From Seison nebaliae (lineage: Eukaryota > Rotifera > Pararotatoria > Seisonacea > Seisonidae), in contig JALJEE010002172.1 of assembly GCA_023231475.1 (NCBI GenBank), positions 1-36,555 of the forward strand: a stretch of DNA of 36,555 nt, written 5' to 3'. The position numbers and the translations under genes were made by a program. The notes beneath the pieces are model-generated. The model did not search any database. It worked only from the letters and a program-made list of their open reading frames with translations, and was not told the origin of the DNA. Below are positions 23,401-36,137 of the stretch, in pieces; position 1 is the stretch's first letter; each line of letters starts with the position of its first letter.

Positions 23401-26400
23401 CAAACCAATGCCGCATACACACTTAGCCCTATATGTTTCGAATCATTTAAGGCTGGAATACTTACATGACGCGTCTCCCATGCAAGGAAACAGCCGAAAA
23501 CCTTTTAAATTATTCATTAATCATGTTTTTTTATATTAAATCTAACTAATAAAACGCCTTTGTAAATGAAGATTGTACAAATCCATATCAATAAATGATT
23601 ACTTGTACAATATTTTATCTGATAAACAACTTGTTCAGCTTGGGAACTTGATGACTGAAGAAAAAAAATAGAAAATGTTATTTTAAATAAATTAATTATC
23701 CAAAAAAAAACATCAGCTCGTATTGTGGTATTGGTTTGAGCGACTTGCATCGGATCAACAATTTGCCATGTTGTCAAAATAACAAAATCCACAAACAATA
23801 ATGAAACGACAATTATAAATAATTGATAATCTTTAATTGCCTAAAAAGAAGATTATTCACAAATTAATTATAATAATATTTAACTCTTCTATTTGCTTTA
23901 ATGTTCGTAAAAATTATATGAACACGTAAAGTCTTACTGAACATTGCTCCATACGCCAATGTAAAACAAACACTCATAGCCCAACCTCTCACCTAAAAAT
24001 AATAATTATTTTTTAAGAAAAGTAAAATATTTATAAACCGAGCACATAATTCGATAAGTTAAATCATTTAAGAAATTTTGATCAAATCCCATTAGAACGA
24101 CGCCAATATAAGAGAACATACAACCAAGAATTAACAAATTATTCATATGAGGTGATGACATTTTAACAAATCTGTATTGAACGAAATTAAGTTAATTTTG
24201 AGTAATGAATGAGAATAACCTATGCTTTCGATACATCAGGTTGAATATGAGAAACATGATTGCCATAATATATCCGATGCAGGAAATGGTCGACATTAAA
24301 ATTAGGGCTAATTTTGAAATCGCTAATTTTTCCATTCTTATTTTCGTATGATCAAATGGTGCGTTATCTGAAATAAGGGAAATTTTAAAAGTTTTTTTTT
24401 AAGAATTTGACGATTAAAGCGAACCTCTCCAAACTCGTTTGATGGGAAGTTGTTTAAATAAACTGATATTTTTACTCGAAACAAAACGACCAATTCCATT
24501 ATATAATGCAATTGTCTTTTTCCTCAACATAATCTCATCCGATGAGTAATTCGAAAATATTTTCACAACTTTTATTTCACCGACACGATCACCATTCACT
24601 ATTTTCACTCGTTTCTGTGAAAAAAAAGTAAATGGGTGGAATTTATGAGAATTACAAACGGTTATTCCATCAAATTCGATTTTATTAGCGTATTGCTTGA
24701 AAATTATCGACCAATTCATATTTAAATTTGAAATAAAATCATCATTCATCAATTTCGATTGTTCATGTGGGAGATATTCGGAATATAAATTCTTCCGACG
24801 AATACCTCCATCAATGAACGATTGAAGATATTGATTTTTATGGATATTATCCATCAATTGGTTGTTCTTCAATATTGAATCTAATGTGTATGAAATGAGC
24901 AATAAGGAATCGAATGCAAATTTTACGATTTCTGCATTCTCATCCATATCCAATAAATCGACAGATTCAATGACTGCATTCGCTGGTTGTATATTATCAA
25001 AATTTTCGATATATAAAATCTAAAGAAAAATATTTGTTGATAAGAAATTATTTGAGATATTGTAAGAACCGTTTGCATTTCATCATTTAATTCTTCTTTT
25101 GGTTTGATCATGTCAAAGGAAGTGGTTGCTGCTTCCGTATAAATGATGCCGTCAATCGATTTCATTAGACTTTCGATATTGGTACAGTGTTTGGATGTTT
25201 CCGTCGAAATTTTTTTGGACATTGATCTAATAGTAGATAAGTTAATTGTGTCTAATAATGTCCATAAATAAAGATTGTTTATCATGTTATGTTCATAGGC
25301 ATGACAAAGTAATGTCAATGCTAATTCTTCTTCAATACTCGTTACAATGATTTTCGCATCATTGGACTTTAAGAAATTTTAATGGAACGGTCGAAACAAT
25401 CAAATTAAAACTTTTAATAAATTTAATAGAATGTTAATCATTTGAATGGAAGCATTTGTATGAATTCCTTGAGAAATGATTACATCGATTCCTGCCATTT
25501 CTAACTGTCTCGTCATGTCATTATGTGCCTAAAGATAAATACAAGAATGGAATAATTTCATTAAAAATTTAACTGATGTATGTCTAGATGTGTATTGATA
25601 TACAGTAGCAACACGAGAATAATTCAACGATTGTAACAGTTTGATCATCGCTCTGTTATGCTCAACATCACTAGGAATGATTCGAAGGACATTTGGTGGC
25701 AATTGGCCGTCTCGTTTCGTGTAAGTCACTAGGATACTTCCCCAATATGGTATGGAATCCGCTACAGCATCGTAAACATGGGTACAATCGTCGGCTATTA
25801 CTGCCGGTTTTAATCCGGTATTTTCATCGTGCATAAATTCGAAGAATCCTTTCATGCCCGTTGCCATATCACACTAATTGGGGGAAACGGGAAGGAAAGC
25901 AGAATTATAATGGTGTAGACATAATGAAATAATAAGAATGAACTTGACTTTCTTTCCAAACAATATTGAGCTGATAATTATTGAGCAAATGACGATGTCT
26001 TGATTCGCTTAGGGCTCTCTTTAACATTGTTATCGTGTTCGACTTCTGCGACATATGAAGTAAAGCGCACAGCGATATATTCTTATCATAAGAGTATTGA
26101 TTAAGAGATGAAACGATTGCAGAAACGCCCACCGGTATCGTTAATATGAAAATCAGATAAATAATTGCTGAGAGATAAATGAAATTGTTGAGAATGGTTG
26201 AAATAAATATTGTGAGAGATTCTTCTTTCTTCTTACAATTCGATGGAATAATTTTCTTGTTCTTCATATCCTCTAATTTTGTATGATAGATTGTATCGGA
26301 TGATGATGATGATGGTGATGATGATGATGTCAGTGGTGAAGACGATGATTTTGATATACTTCGATTTTGAGTATAATGTGTTCGAGTAGAATGGGAACGA

Positions 26401-26525
26401 TTGAGATTGTTGAGTTTTTTAATTGGAATAGAATGTTTAATGTTTGAATTATCCCGATGCAAACACAATAGATGATTCAACAAGATGGAATTGGGTGAAT
26501 TCATTTTATCTATTCTCGTATTCAT
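20466..26525 (-). CDS. GABA-B-type metabotropic receptor (class C GPCR), long tail
   Basis: Family members bind GABA or dimerise with the binding subunit and signal through Gi/o. I infer thirteen phase-consistent exons: 26525-25944, 25873-25574, 25528-25412, 25366-25070, 25019-24660, 24614-24425, 24367-24220, 24171-24039, 23992-23885, 23840-23712, 23654-23547, 23501-23238 and 23186-20466 (about 1818 aa). A hydrophobic signal-like segment lies at 108-138, after a basic, Ser-rich leader. A later ATG at 26267 would give a more usual signal peptide. The Venus-flytrap lobe includes ADDCTHVYDAVADSIPYWG and RIIPSDVEHNRAMIKLL. The seven-helix part has KMSSPHMNNLLILG, ILTTWQIVDPM, FGCFLAWETRHVSIPALN and LGVIFTPK. 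These match GABA-B receptors, closest from memory to subtype 2, with subtype 3 not excluded. The last exon encodes a tail of about 900 residues with one coiled-coil-like stretch (about 1135-1195) and otherwise low-complexity polar sequence. Confidence 0.92.
23655..23711 (-). other. Inferred 57-nt stopless intron, GABA-B receptor
   Basis: The donor is GTTTTTTTTTGG and the acceptor is TTTTTTTTCTTCAG on the minus strand. The length is a multiple of three without stops. It sits in the extracellular loop between the WQIVDPM helix and the next helix. Reading through would insert 19 hydrophobic residues absent from relatives. Confidence 0.65.
24615..24659 (-). other. Inferred 45-nt stopless intron, GABA-B ectodomain
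   Basis: The donor is GTTTGTAAT and the acceptor is a long T run with CACAG on the minus strand. It is in frame and open. Removing it joins FDGIT to KRVKIVNGDRVGEIKVV, which matches the family pattern after the (F/V)xGV(S/T) motif. Confidence 0.6.
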
Positions 26526-29500
26526 ATTCCACCTCTTTATTGCGTAAAAGAGGATAGGCAATTGTCATTCTACATAGTAATAAATCAACATAATCTAACA
26601 TCAATTTAGAACCAGCAACAAATACATCATAAACGAATAAGTAAAAAGAGAAAGTCACCAAATTATACTCATTTCCCCGCAATTTTAAATCTTTCGATGG
26701 AAATCCGATACAAATAATTATTTCCTGTTGCCGATCAAATGTCGACGATTTTAGACATAGTTTTATAACGAATCGAAAATTTGAAATTATTGGAAATTGT
26801 AAGAGAGAGATCCCTCGATTTTCGGCGTTAATCTTTGGACAAGAAATTTCTTCGATGAATTAGATGTTAGAAGTTCAATTATGATAACATCAAATAAAAG
26901 GAATGAAAATAATGTTCGTTCAAAGAAGGGGAGCGTTGATGATGATAACACTTTGAACATGTGAAATTTTAAATTGATTTTCAAGAGAAAGTTGATTATT
27001 GAGAAATAAGCATCTGGTATCACACCTATGCATCTTCTGGTGAATTGATTGCGCAGAAAGGAGAGGAGAAAAGGAAGTTTATTTAAAGAAAACATTTAAA
27101 AGGAAAAATCGAAAGAATTGATGAGAAAGAACATGAACGAAGCAAGTTCATAATAAAAGTTTATTTAATTCAAAATGATAATCTTCTTATTATAATTCGG
27201 CTTTATGAACATGCTAAAAACAAGTTTGGCCTATGGGTCGATAACTGTCATGGATAGGAACTCGAAAATTGTGTAAAGGTAAACTGTGAAATGGGAAAGT
27301 TGGAAGGTATTTCACGTAACCTAAAATGGAAATTGATTAAACATTCCAATATTAATGAGAATGAAGAATTGTTTTCCATCCGGTTAGTATAATGTAGTGA
27401 AATTATCTAGAAATCCGAATTACTTTAATGAATAGTATTGTCTCTAAAATATTATATTGTAAGAATTGGACATTCTGTTAAGAAACATGCAAGGAAAATG
27501 AAGAATGTTTTCATTCGACTAATATTTCACATATGTGCTTACAAGTCTATGGGAAAACGCAATATAATAATAATTATTTAGCTTCCGTCATTATTTCTCA
27601 TTACACTCAAACAATAATTAGGCAGTAGCCTCTCCTTATATCGTCGATTCGAATAATGTCAAATAATGGGGAATGCAGAAGATATTGTTTAACACAAATT
27701 TCATCTAAACTGCCAATACATATCTTGCATAAAACAGCAACTAAGACAAATCTTCACTTGAAAGACTAAATTCCTTTTTTCTGTTCATGTTGTGCATTTC
27801 TTGTGTCTTTCAAAATAAGACCTTATTAGGATAATAGTAGGACAATCTATAAAATTCTATATATCATTATCCTCACTTGCTCTAAAATAAATTTCCCTTC
27901 CGAATAAATTATTATATTTGGTGACAGCATTGCGCACTCTCAGCAGTAGTGTTTAGTTGAATATTATTAGATTTGTTAAGAAGCAAATCATATTTAATTG
28001 TCATATAATCATTGAGATAAGTTCTATTATTTAATTTGTCGCCTTCATTCATTCTCCATCTATCCTTTCATTCAGCTGCAGACGGACATTGATCGCAGAA
28101 GAAAACTGATCTCAAAATAATACATTAATTCTTTCTCGTATTACAACGAATTTATGACACTCATATCGACATCATTATAACCAACAACATCATCTTAAGT
28201 TCTATATCAATAAAACAAAGAGGTACACAATTCGTCAACGAAATTAGAATAGAATTGGCACATCAGTAATCTTACTTAATATTCAATACAAATTACATAA
28301 GGCATAAGTCCTATGAATTATCCGCCAACTTGTCTCCCCAGTCAAATCAGTCCTTCAACACCAAATTAGTTTACTATAAAAATTATTAAATAGAAATTAA
28401 AAATCCATTATGAATTCTCAACTATTTCGCTCTATTACTAATCGATTATTTTGGGGGGCAGTTTTTCCACATCTCGTCCAATTTCTCCTTAATAATTCTC
28501 TGTAATAATTCTCCGTAATGAGAAAACCGGAAAATTATAAACGGGAAATCTGATTTAATGAAAAATGCTAGATCTACTTCAAGAGAGAATGGACGAAGAT
28601 ATTTGATTTCAATATTTTCAATAAATTAAAAATATATCAACTTCCTTTTTAATGGATAATATTAGAAAGAAACATTATAATTGTTCCATTTCCTGCTTCA
28701 TCAAAAATGTTAATTAAAAGGTTCGTATGAATAAAATTATAAATTGCTAATCATTATTGGCTAGAATGTAGGAAACATTGAAAGAGAAATAGTTAAACCT
28801 TCAATTTCAATATCAAAAATAATAATATTAATAATCAATATTGTCGCCTAGTGGTTCAACAGGAATGATTCTCCGACGAAACATTTTGTTTGAAATGAGC
28901 AAATTATAATTTTATGAGAATTCTAATAAGAAAACAATCATTGAATGAGAATGAGTAATTGGACTTGAAGTTGAAGGAGAAAGTTCAAAAATAAATTGTA
29001 ATTGGGATAGCGCGCTAGAAATTTTTTCCCATAAAAATTCTTATTTTCTACAAATTTTCATCCGCATATTCACTCAAGTCTTACGTGAGAATAATTGACG
29101 TAATCATAACAATAATAATAATAATAATTTAATGGATTTTATCGGCAATGAAATCTCTACTGGAGGAACAATGGGGAATTTTTGTTTTGAAACCTTTTCT
29201 CAATTTTCTTTGGAAACTTCTTGTGTGTGAAAAATATACTCGTTATTTTTACTACGTAATCATTTCAAAGATGTTTATTAATCATATTTCTCCGTATTCG
29301 ATCAAAAAGCAGAAGAAAGAATTTTATATAACAAAGATTCTTCTTAAAATTGAAGTTCATATTTTTTTTTAAAAAATGAAGAAGAAAAAATATACAATCG
29401 AAAATCGTGAAAAGGAAACCAATTATCGCGAGCAATATGCGATATAATATGGAAGTGAACGAGTGAATGAATAAATAGAGAATGTACTAGAACACCTTGT

Positions 29501-32500
29501 TAACGAGAAGACTTAGTTCCTGAGAAACAAAGAATTACGTTTCCTTTCTCAGCCGATTATCTGAGTTAATATATGGGAAAGTTGAAGGCAAATTATTGTG
29601 CTGCGAATTGTAGACAGGTGTTCCGGTTTTGTCCATTTAACATTTTTTCGCTGCAGTTTAAGTTTAAGAGTGTGATAGAAATGTGATTGATGGTGTGATG
29701 AAATGTCCATTCAGTTTTTCTTTAGACTGGTGTTCTCGGTGGAAAATAACTAATTTCATAAGTGAAATTCGATGTGATGAAACTGTGGTCATGCGAAGTG
29801 TTGAGCTATTTTGACGAAAACAAAAATTTAATTTCTCATTAGATAATATAGTTTATAATCGTTTATGACAATTTATGGAGTGATATGTGTTAACAAATTT
29901 GGATTAGTGTGTGAGGGATGCTGGATATGGGAACGGCCAAATAAGTTCTTCCGTAAAGTGATGTAAGAAATGATGAGAATATTTATCACGATTCCTATTA
30001 ATAAGAATAATGGAATGGATTATGAAGCATTGTCGATTAATCGTGCATGATATGCACCAATGGAACAAGTATTCAATAGAATTATTTTGAGTGATTCCGC
30101 ACATCAAGTATTAGTTTGAATGAAATTGAAGAAGTGTATTCCAAAGTAAGATGATGATGATCATCTGCATAATTCTCGTTCGATACGATTTATAGTCGAT
30201 TAAACATCATTCGTGCTATTTCGATGGTTAGCGACATATTGTCGATTCAGCCAAACATTTCCTATCATCAGCATCATAAAGATAATTATTCATATTTGAT
30301 CGTTTCATATCTCATTCAGACTAAAATGACTATTTCATGTGAACGATAATAGATCGGGAGCGAATAGGAATAGAATGACGATTATTGATAATATGAAGAG
30401 AATGAAGAAATCAACTATATAGTCGATCGATCACTCAAATTAATTATTCCTCATCCATCATTCAGTAATTGCCTGAGGCGAATATGAAACATTTAGAACG
30501 TCTTTATTTTCGTCTTCTCATCCTTCTAAATTTCTTGCATTCGCTTTTATATCAACTTTTCCTCTCAAATTCAATTGATGTCCTGCTACTGTGCACTCTC
30601 TTCGCACAATAGGTCGCTGTGCATGGTCTCCGAAAATGATTATCCTGATTCTGTATTGCGAATTCGTCCTCATAGGATCTAATGGCAATGTCAATTAATT
30701 TATTCACTAACTAAACTACGACACTTCACATAATTCATTTCACACAATCGGACTATTCGCATTTCTATCACTCACATAACTCTTCAAAAGTTCCTTACTA
30801 TTTCCAAAGATTTAGTATGATACATAAATTAATATATGAAAGAGGAAAAGCAAATTATTGTTATATGATTCCTATTTTCTACTGATTCAATAATAACTGC
30901 CGGAATATCGGATCGTTATATGATTCATATTCACTTCGTTTGGAAGATGATGAAAATTAGCCTTGCATAACTTTGACTGTTTATATTTGATTGTATTTCA
31001 TTGTTCTACATATTCATTCATCTAGATAAGTATCGAACAGTATTGGATTGGTAAAATGATTAAAAGATTTATATCGGAAAAAATAATGCGTAGAAATTGG
31101 GGGGAGTAAATCAATAAAAAGAAATTTCAGACAATATAAAATTCGAGGAAAGAATGTGGAAAGGAAAAGGTACGTAGATAAGTTCAATCATTTTTCATGT
31201 TAAGAGAATGGCGAACGATAAAACGGAGAAGAAAGTAAATGAATTGGTACATCACTCATCATTACAATAACTTTTTACCAGTCAATGTCACTTCAATTTT
31301 TCTGCATTAATCTCCTGCCAACTCTGCTATATAATTTGAGAAGATGTCGTATGTGAATTAGTTTTCGAAATTTTATAATGTTCTATCTATCAATTCGTCT
31401 ATTTTCTCTCAGTTCGATGTCTTATGTAACAACAATGACTAGAAGGATATTAATATTACCCATCATCTTTCTATATTACTATATAATTATATTAGTCACA
31501 CACAGAGCAATCTTCCACATAATATATATTCAAACGAATTATATTTGCACACTCTTCCCCACGATTATAGAAAGAAGGATGAGTGAATGGATAAGCTTTT
31601 CAGGCGTCTGACATATGATAGAATAGAATTATGTAAATGAAACATGTTTTCAGATATGGTAATATTGGAACAAATTTTATTTAATTGAATTTTCATTAAT
31701 CAATTATTTCATGTTCATATACCATTCCTATACTTCAGATCGACTTCATATAGATAATCGTCTTTCTTTAATTTCTATTCAAATCTATTGAATTTTATGA
31801 TTCTCTCAAAAAATCTTTCTCAAATTAAAAGAAATTTTCCAATTGAAGAAGGAAAACTGTTTGGTATTGAAATCTTTCTTCTCACTTACACAACATAATT
31901 GTGCAATTAACTTCTTGATGTGGAAAGTCATGAGTGGATTGGAGATAGACGATGATTGAAATAGCAAAGGCGAAATTCCTATTAGAACTTTTGAAGGATG
32001 GGGAAGATTACGATAAACGAATTATTTACTCACCAGTCTGAAGATAAAGAGAATTCAATAAATTAAGAATATTCTTCTTCAATGTCCCTATATCGAGATT
32101 GAAGGAGAATAGATGGGTGATGATAGATAATATAAACGATAATCATCGAGTTGGAAGCATAACATCTAATCGAATTTTTCAGACGGAACGAAATAGAATT
32201 TTCTTTCTGAAGGAAAAATTTATCTCCCATCAGTACTTACCACGCAGAGGATTATAAATAAAAAGTGAAAATGACAAAAGAAATCGTTGTCTTTCAAATG
32301 GATAAGTTGCAGAGGAAAATGAAGCGACTAACACAATCATTCGATAATGCATTCCTTCCTTCTCCGACATCTAATTTGATTACTTATTCCTTATACTTAT
32401 ATAATATTCGAGTGTAATAAATAAAAATTTTTGGAGGAGACCATTATGAATTGATGCTACTGATGGTGATGATTCTGATAGAGGAGAAGATTCTTTTATT

Positions 32501-33811
32501 CATCTTCTTCATTCAGTAAATAGAATAATTCGCGATCATCTAACTCGCGGCATATGAAGGCGAATAAAAACAATAAGTGATTCGTAACTTATTCTTAATA
32601 TTCTGACATTGTTGTTGTTGCTATTGTTTCTCCACCATGATTCTAATGTGTGAGTAGAAGGGAAAAGTGGAAGAAATAATATTAATGAAAATAAGAGAAA
32701 TATTGTTATTGTATTAGCGAATATCCGTTAATAAACTTTTTTCGCTTTCAAATTTCTGGAAGGAAAGAAAGAAGCGATAGAACACAGTAATAATTATATA
32801 ATATTATTAATCAATGAATTGTTAATTGAAAGCAAATATATATAACAATAAAATAATTTTCATCTTCAATCATTTTCTTTAATCTAATCTTTTGAGAAGT
32901 CGCGAAGAGAACTATGAATTCTTCTTTCAAGAAAAGATATCGCCATATATACATCGTGACTATAGTCTATGTTGCATTAGAATGATCTTTTCTTCTTCCT
33001 TATGCTTCTCATCATTAATGTGCCGAAATAAATTAATCAGAGATTTATCTGTCTCGTTTTAACGTGCGAGAATTGGAGTATGAGAAAATGTGCTCCGGAA
33101 GGAGAAATTTACAAAACCCTTCGACTTGTTTAACGATTTTTTCTACTCGATTCCTCGACTTCTATTCATTCTCATCTTACTTCAATCCGCATTGTGCATC
33201 CGATGAACAGAAGACGGATATATAAAATTACTACATTGCGCAAATATCGATCGTAGGCACAATCATTAATATTGTTTGATGACATCCAATAATTGGCTGT
33301 TGGTTATTTGATACGAAAATTCGATCTGACTTTCCATGAATTTATCTCTTGCTAAATTTATGATCTTCATCATAATTATTTCTATTAGATCATCCCATTC
33401 ACTTGAATGATCTTCTTTGTCAATTTAATCATCATCATATTATCATTAGAATACTCTTCTCCTCTTCTCTGTTTCAACCATATTATATCCGATACTTCAA
33501 ACATTTTTCATTCAAGTCATGTCTAAAAAAGACTGCTTTTTATTTATGAAAACAGGTTAATCGGTTTATTCTATTCATGCATATTAAACTGAAGTAACCG
33601 TGATATAATATGAAGCCATTGTTTAATCTTATTAAAATATATCTTCAAATATACGACAAACCACATTTTAATGATTGGGTAGCCTACTATCATGTCTATC
33701 ATGATGATCTCGTAAATATTTTCGCCCCCTGACACTGAAATCTTAAATCGAATGATACTATTTCCTCTCCATATTCTGATCATCCTGATGTTTTAAATCT
33801 GATACATTACG

Positions 33812-33826
33812 GTGTACATTGTACAC
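33812..33826. repeat. 7-bp inverted repeat with 1-nt centre
   Basis: GTGTACA and TGTACAC flank a single T. Short perfect dyads like this can be dimer-binding sites. There is no other support. Confidence 0.4.
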
Positions 33827-34671
33827 TTTACAATTGTATGAAATCATTCTCGTCTGCTAATAAAATCAAATCGAAGTTTATTTGCGCCTTCTAATTTTGT
33901 AATTGGGTTGAACTTACTACTTAATGGAAGATTACTTTTCTAATATAAGATCCGAACATACAATCTGTGGTATGGTAGTTTGCTTGGAAGTAGATATCCC
34001 ATCAACCATGTGGTTTATTATGCCGGATATTATGCTTTATTAAAATTGTATCTTATTTAAAATTATGTCAAATATAAAATAATAAGAACTAATCTTTCCG
34101 CTCAAAGATCCTTCTGGTCGTCCCAAATCCAACAATAACGATCATGTAATTTATCGCTACCAATCAATGTTATAATAATTTATTATAATTTTTTTTTTCT
34201 TTTTTTAACTTTATCCATTCTTACATGTTTACTTAATTTTTTTCACTTTTCGAATCAACTTACATTCATGTTTTTCAATTAATTTTTTCTCAGCTCTTGA
34301 GATTCTGTTATTTTGTTCGTAAAAATAATAAATTGTGAATTAAAATTGTATCTTACGTTTTCAGTTACTTTCATCAAATGTTTACTAAACATATTGCTGT
34401 ATGGAGATTCAGTGTTGGAAATTTAAAACAAATTATACTTACAATTTTAAATTAATAAATAATTTTAATTTTTAAATAAATTAAAAACCAGTTCCATACA
34501 AACTGAATTCCGAAAATTATCTGAAAAACTAATATCAACAACTTCAACTTTTTGTATGTCCGTTACCATTTGAATTTGTGGTTGTTGTTAATAACCAATA
34601 AATGTTCATGTATTTAAAATGCTAAAGCTAACAATGTATTTGTAAGAAAAGTTACCAAATTTTAATTAAGT

Positions 34672-34677
34672 TTTATT
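34672..34677 (-). terminator. Possible poly(A) signal of right-end ORF
   Basis: AATAAA on the minus strand lies about 70 bases past the stop of the 34746-36137 ORF. This spacing is plausible for a short 3' UTR and gives mild support to transcription of that ORF. Confidence 0.35.
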
Positions 34678-34745
34678 TGAATGAAAAATAAATTTAGTAG
34701 AACAATGTCTTCGAAGCATGCTGTTATGTCATTTTAATATTATTA

Positions 34746-36137
34746 TTAGTTGGAAGAATCTTGGAATGTACTTTCTAAAAAATATTCATCTGGTTGATCG
34801 TAATGATTCCAAAATCTGATAATAATTAACAAATTAAATAAAACAAGATTCACAATAAATAGAACAGTCTGAAAGTTGTTCAATAAGAAACTTAATCTAT
34901 TACCTCTTCTAACCGATCTTTCGCATTCGCGCATTTGTCCCAATATTTCGCTATCTGGTTCCCATGGAATACCATTTTTTATCTTTTTTTTTAAGTTTCT
35001 CCGGAAATCTTCGAATTTCGATGTTTTATTATATTTGTAAACTGTCAGGTTTTTATCATTATCTTCACATCTCGAATTGTCAGAGTAATCAGAATTATAA
35101 AAATACAATACCGATTGACACGATTCGTAATTATCTTCTGAATTATTAGAAATTATACTGACATCTGTTTGGTTATTATTCTCATCCAAACAACCAGACG
35201 ATTTAAGATCTAAAAAATCAATAAGTTCTTTTCTTAGTTTTCTTTCATGTTCTGAATGAATAAATGGTTCATCTTGCAAGAAACATGAAGAAGGTTTTGC
35301 AAACAATTTTTCGCAGTCTTTTATTCGCATTTTTTTTGGTTTAGCTTCATCAATTTCATTTGAACCTTGATATAAAGCATTATCCTCTTTTCTACTGGCT
35401 TCCATTACGGTGATAAATGTTTTTTCTGCCTCATTTTGCAAGTTTTGGTTTATTTTTAATTTATTTTCGATTGGTAGTCCCTTATTGTCGTTATTGCGTA
35501 TTTCGGTGTTATTCTGAAACTCAGTATTATCATAAAATTCCATATAATGATCAATTTCCGTAACTACCTCAGCATTGTCCAATTCCATATTACATCCGTT
35601 TTCCGTATTATCATTGACTTGCATATTACAATCAGAGTTTTGACACTTATAACTGGAACCAAATGTCGCATGATTTTGGTCAAAATTACTTTCAGTATTA
35701 AACAATTTAAACTCATTTGAAAATTCATTGTCATCCGTAAATATGACAGCATTTTTAATATCTTCAAGAGCGCAATGTATAATTTCATAATTCGCTTCTT
35801 CAGTACTTTTAATACCATCTTCTTTTTTCACTTGTATTTCTTCAACACTTGGATCTATTATAGACGAAAAACTAGTAGTTTCTGTATCCAACATTTTACG
35901 AATTTTCTCCGACGTCCCTTCGGTTGTAGGGTTACTTTTAACAGGAGTAATGTTTTGCTCTTCCAAAAGTTGTCCTAAATTTCTTTTTCTTGTGGTTACT
36001 TCAGCCTTTTCTGTGTCATTATCTTGCTTCTTGTCCTTCACCATTGATTGATTAGTGGTATCTGAAGCTTTGACCTGAACATGTTGCAACTTTCTCCTGC
36101 ACCTACACCCTAATACTTTTAGTTCTTGCCTTACCAT
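34746..36137 (-). CDS. Unrecognised tail-anchored-like protein, single exon
   Basis: This 463-aa ORF resembles no family I recognise. The N-terminus is basic (VLGCRCRRKLQHVQ). The middle is acidic and Asn-rich, with loose repeats of NT(E) and MEF/MEL type units around residues 165-220. A KPKKMRIKD stretch near 270 could be a nuclear signal. Near the C-terminus a charged stretch (FRRNLKKKIKNG, then RECERSVRRGNRL) precedes one hydrophobic helix of about 22 residues (QTVLFIVNLVLFNLLIIIRF) and a short acidic end. That layout suits a tail-anchored or nuclear-envelope/ER membrane protein, by inference. Arg codons are mostly AGA/AGG, unlike the CGA/CGT-rich Cdk8 and protocadherin genes. The 5' end is uncertain: the frame is open above the ATG, a TTTTTTTAG acceptor-like site lies about 33 bases upstream, and the ATG is followed by GTAAGG, itself donor-like. 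Confidence 0.55.
   Translation of the reverse strand: MVRQELKVLGCRCRRKLQHVQVKASDTTNQSMVKDKKQDNDTEKAEVTTRKRNLGQLLEEQNITPVKSNPTTEGTSEKIRKMLDTETTSFSSIIDPSVEEIQVKKEDGIKSTEEANYEIIHCALEDIKNAVIFTDDNEFSNEFKLFNTESNFDQNHATFGSSYKCQNSDCNMQVNDNTENGCNMELDNAEVVTEIDHYMEFYDNTEFQNNTEIRNNDNKGLPIENKLKINQNLQNEAEKTFITVMEASRKEDNALYQGSNEIDEAKPKKMRIKDCEKLFAKPSSCFLQDEPFIHSEHERKLRKELIDFLDLKSSGCLDENNNQTDVSIISNNSEDNYESCQSVLYFYNSDYSDNSRCEDNDKNLTVYKYNKTSKFEDFRRNLKKKIKNGIPWEPDSEILGQMRECERSVRRGNRLSFLLNNFQTVLFIVNLVLFNLLIIIRFWNHYDQPDEYFLESTFQDSSN

Larger units (their letters stand above)
26526..34745. other. 8.2-kb gene-poor region upstream of GABA-B gene
   Basis: I see no recognisable gene, RNA or intact mobile element. Minor items are (AAT)6 at 29111-29128, a two-copy TAATAATTCTC(T/C)G repeat around 28490-28518, a GATGATCATC palindrome near 30150, and a GTGTACA/TGTACAC inverted repeat at 33812-33826. 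An ORF at 31378-31611 is hydrophobic and probably chance. On the minus strand 33571-33783 (70 codons) and 33932-34009 (25 codons) are open, but match nothing I know. The part next to the GABA-B gene should contain its promoter and 5' UTR. Confidence 0.5.

Noticed and set aside
23517-25867. Several short minus-strand ORFs as separate small genes
   Set aside because: They are consecutive exons of the GABA-B receptor that read into their introns. Splicing restores continuous family similarity.
28843-28877. tRNA-Gly-like 5' half (GTGGTTCAACAGGAATGATTC)
   Set aside because: There is no B box (GGTTCRANNCC), anticodon arm or acceptor pairing downstream. At most it is a chance A-box resemblance.
31378-31611. 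Hydrophobic 77-codon ORF
   Set aside because: AT-rich sequence yields Ile/Tyr/Phe-rich chance ORFs. No start context or similarity supports it.
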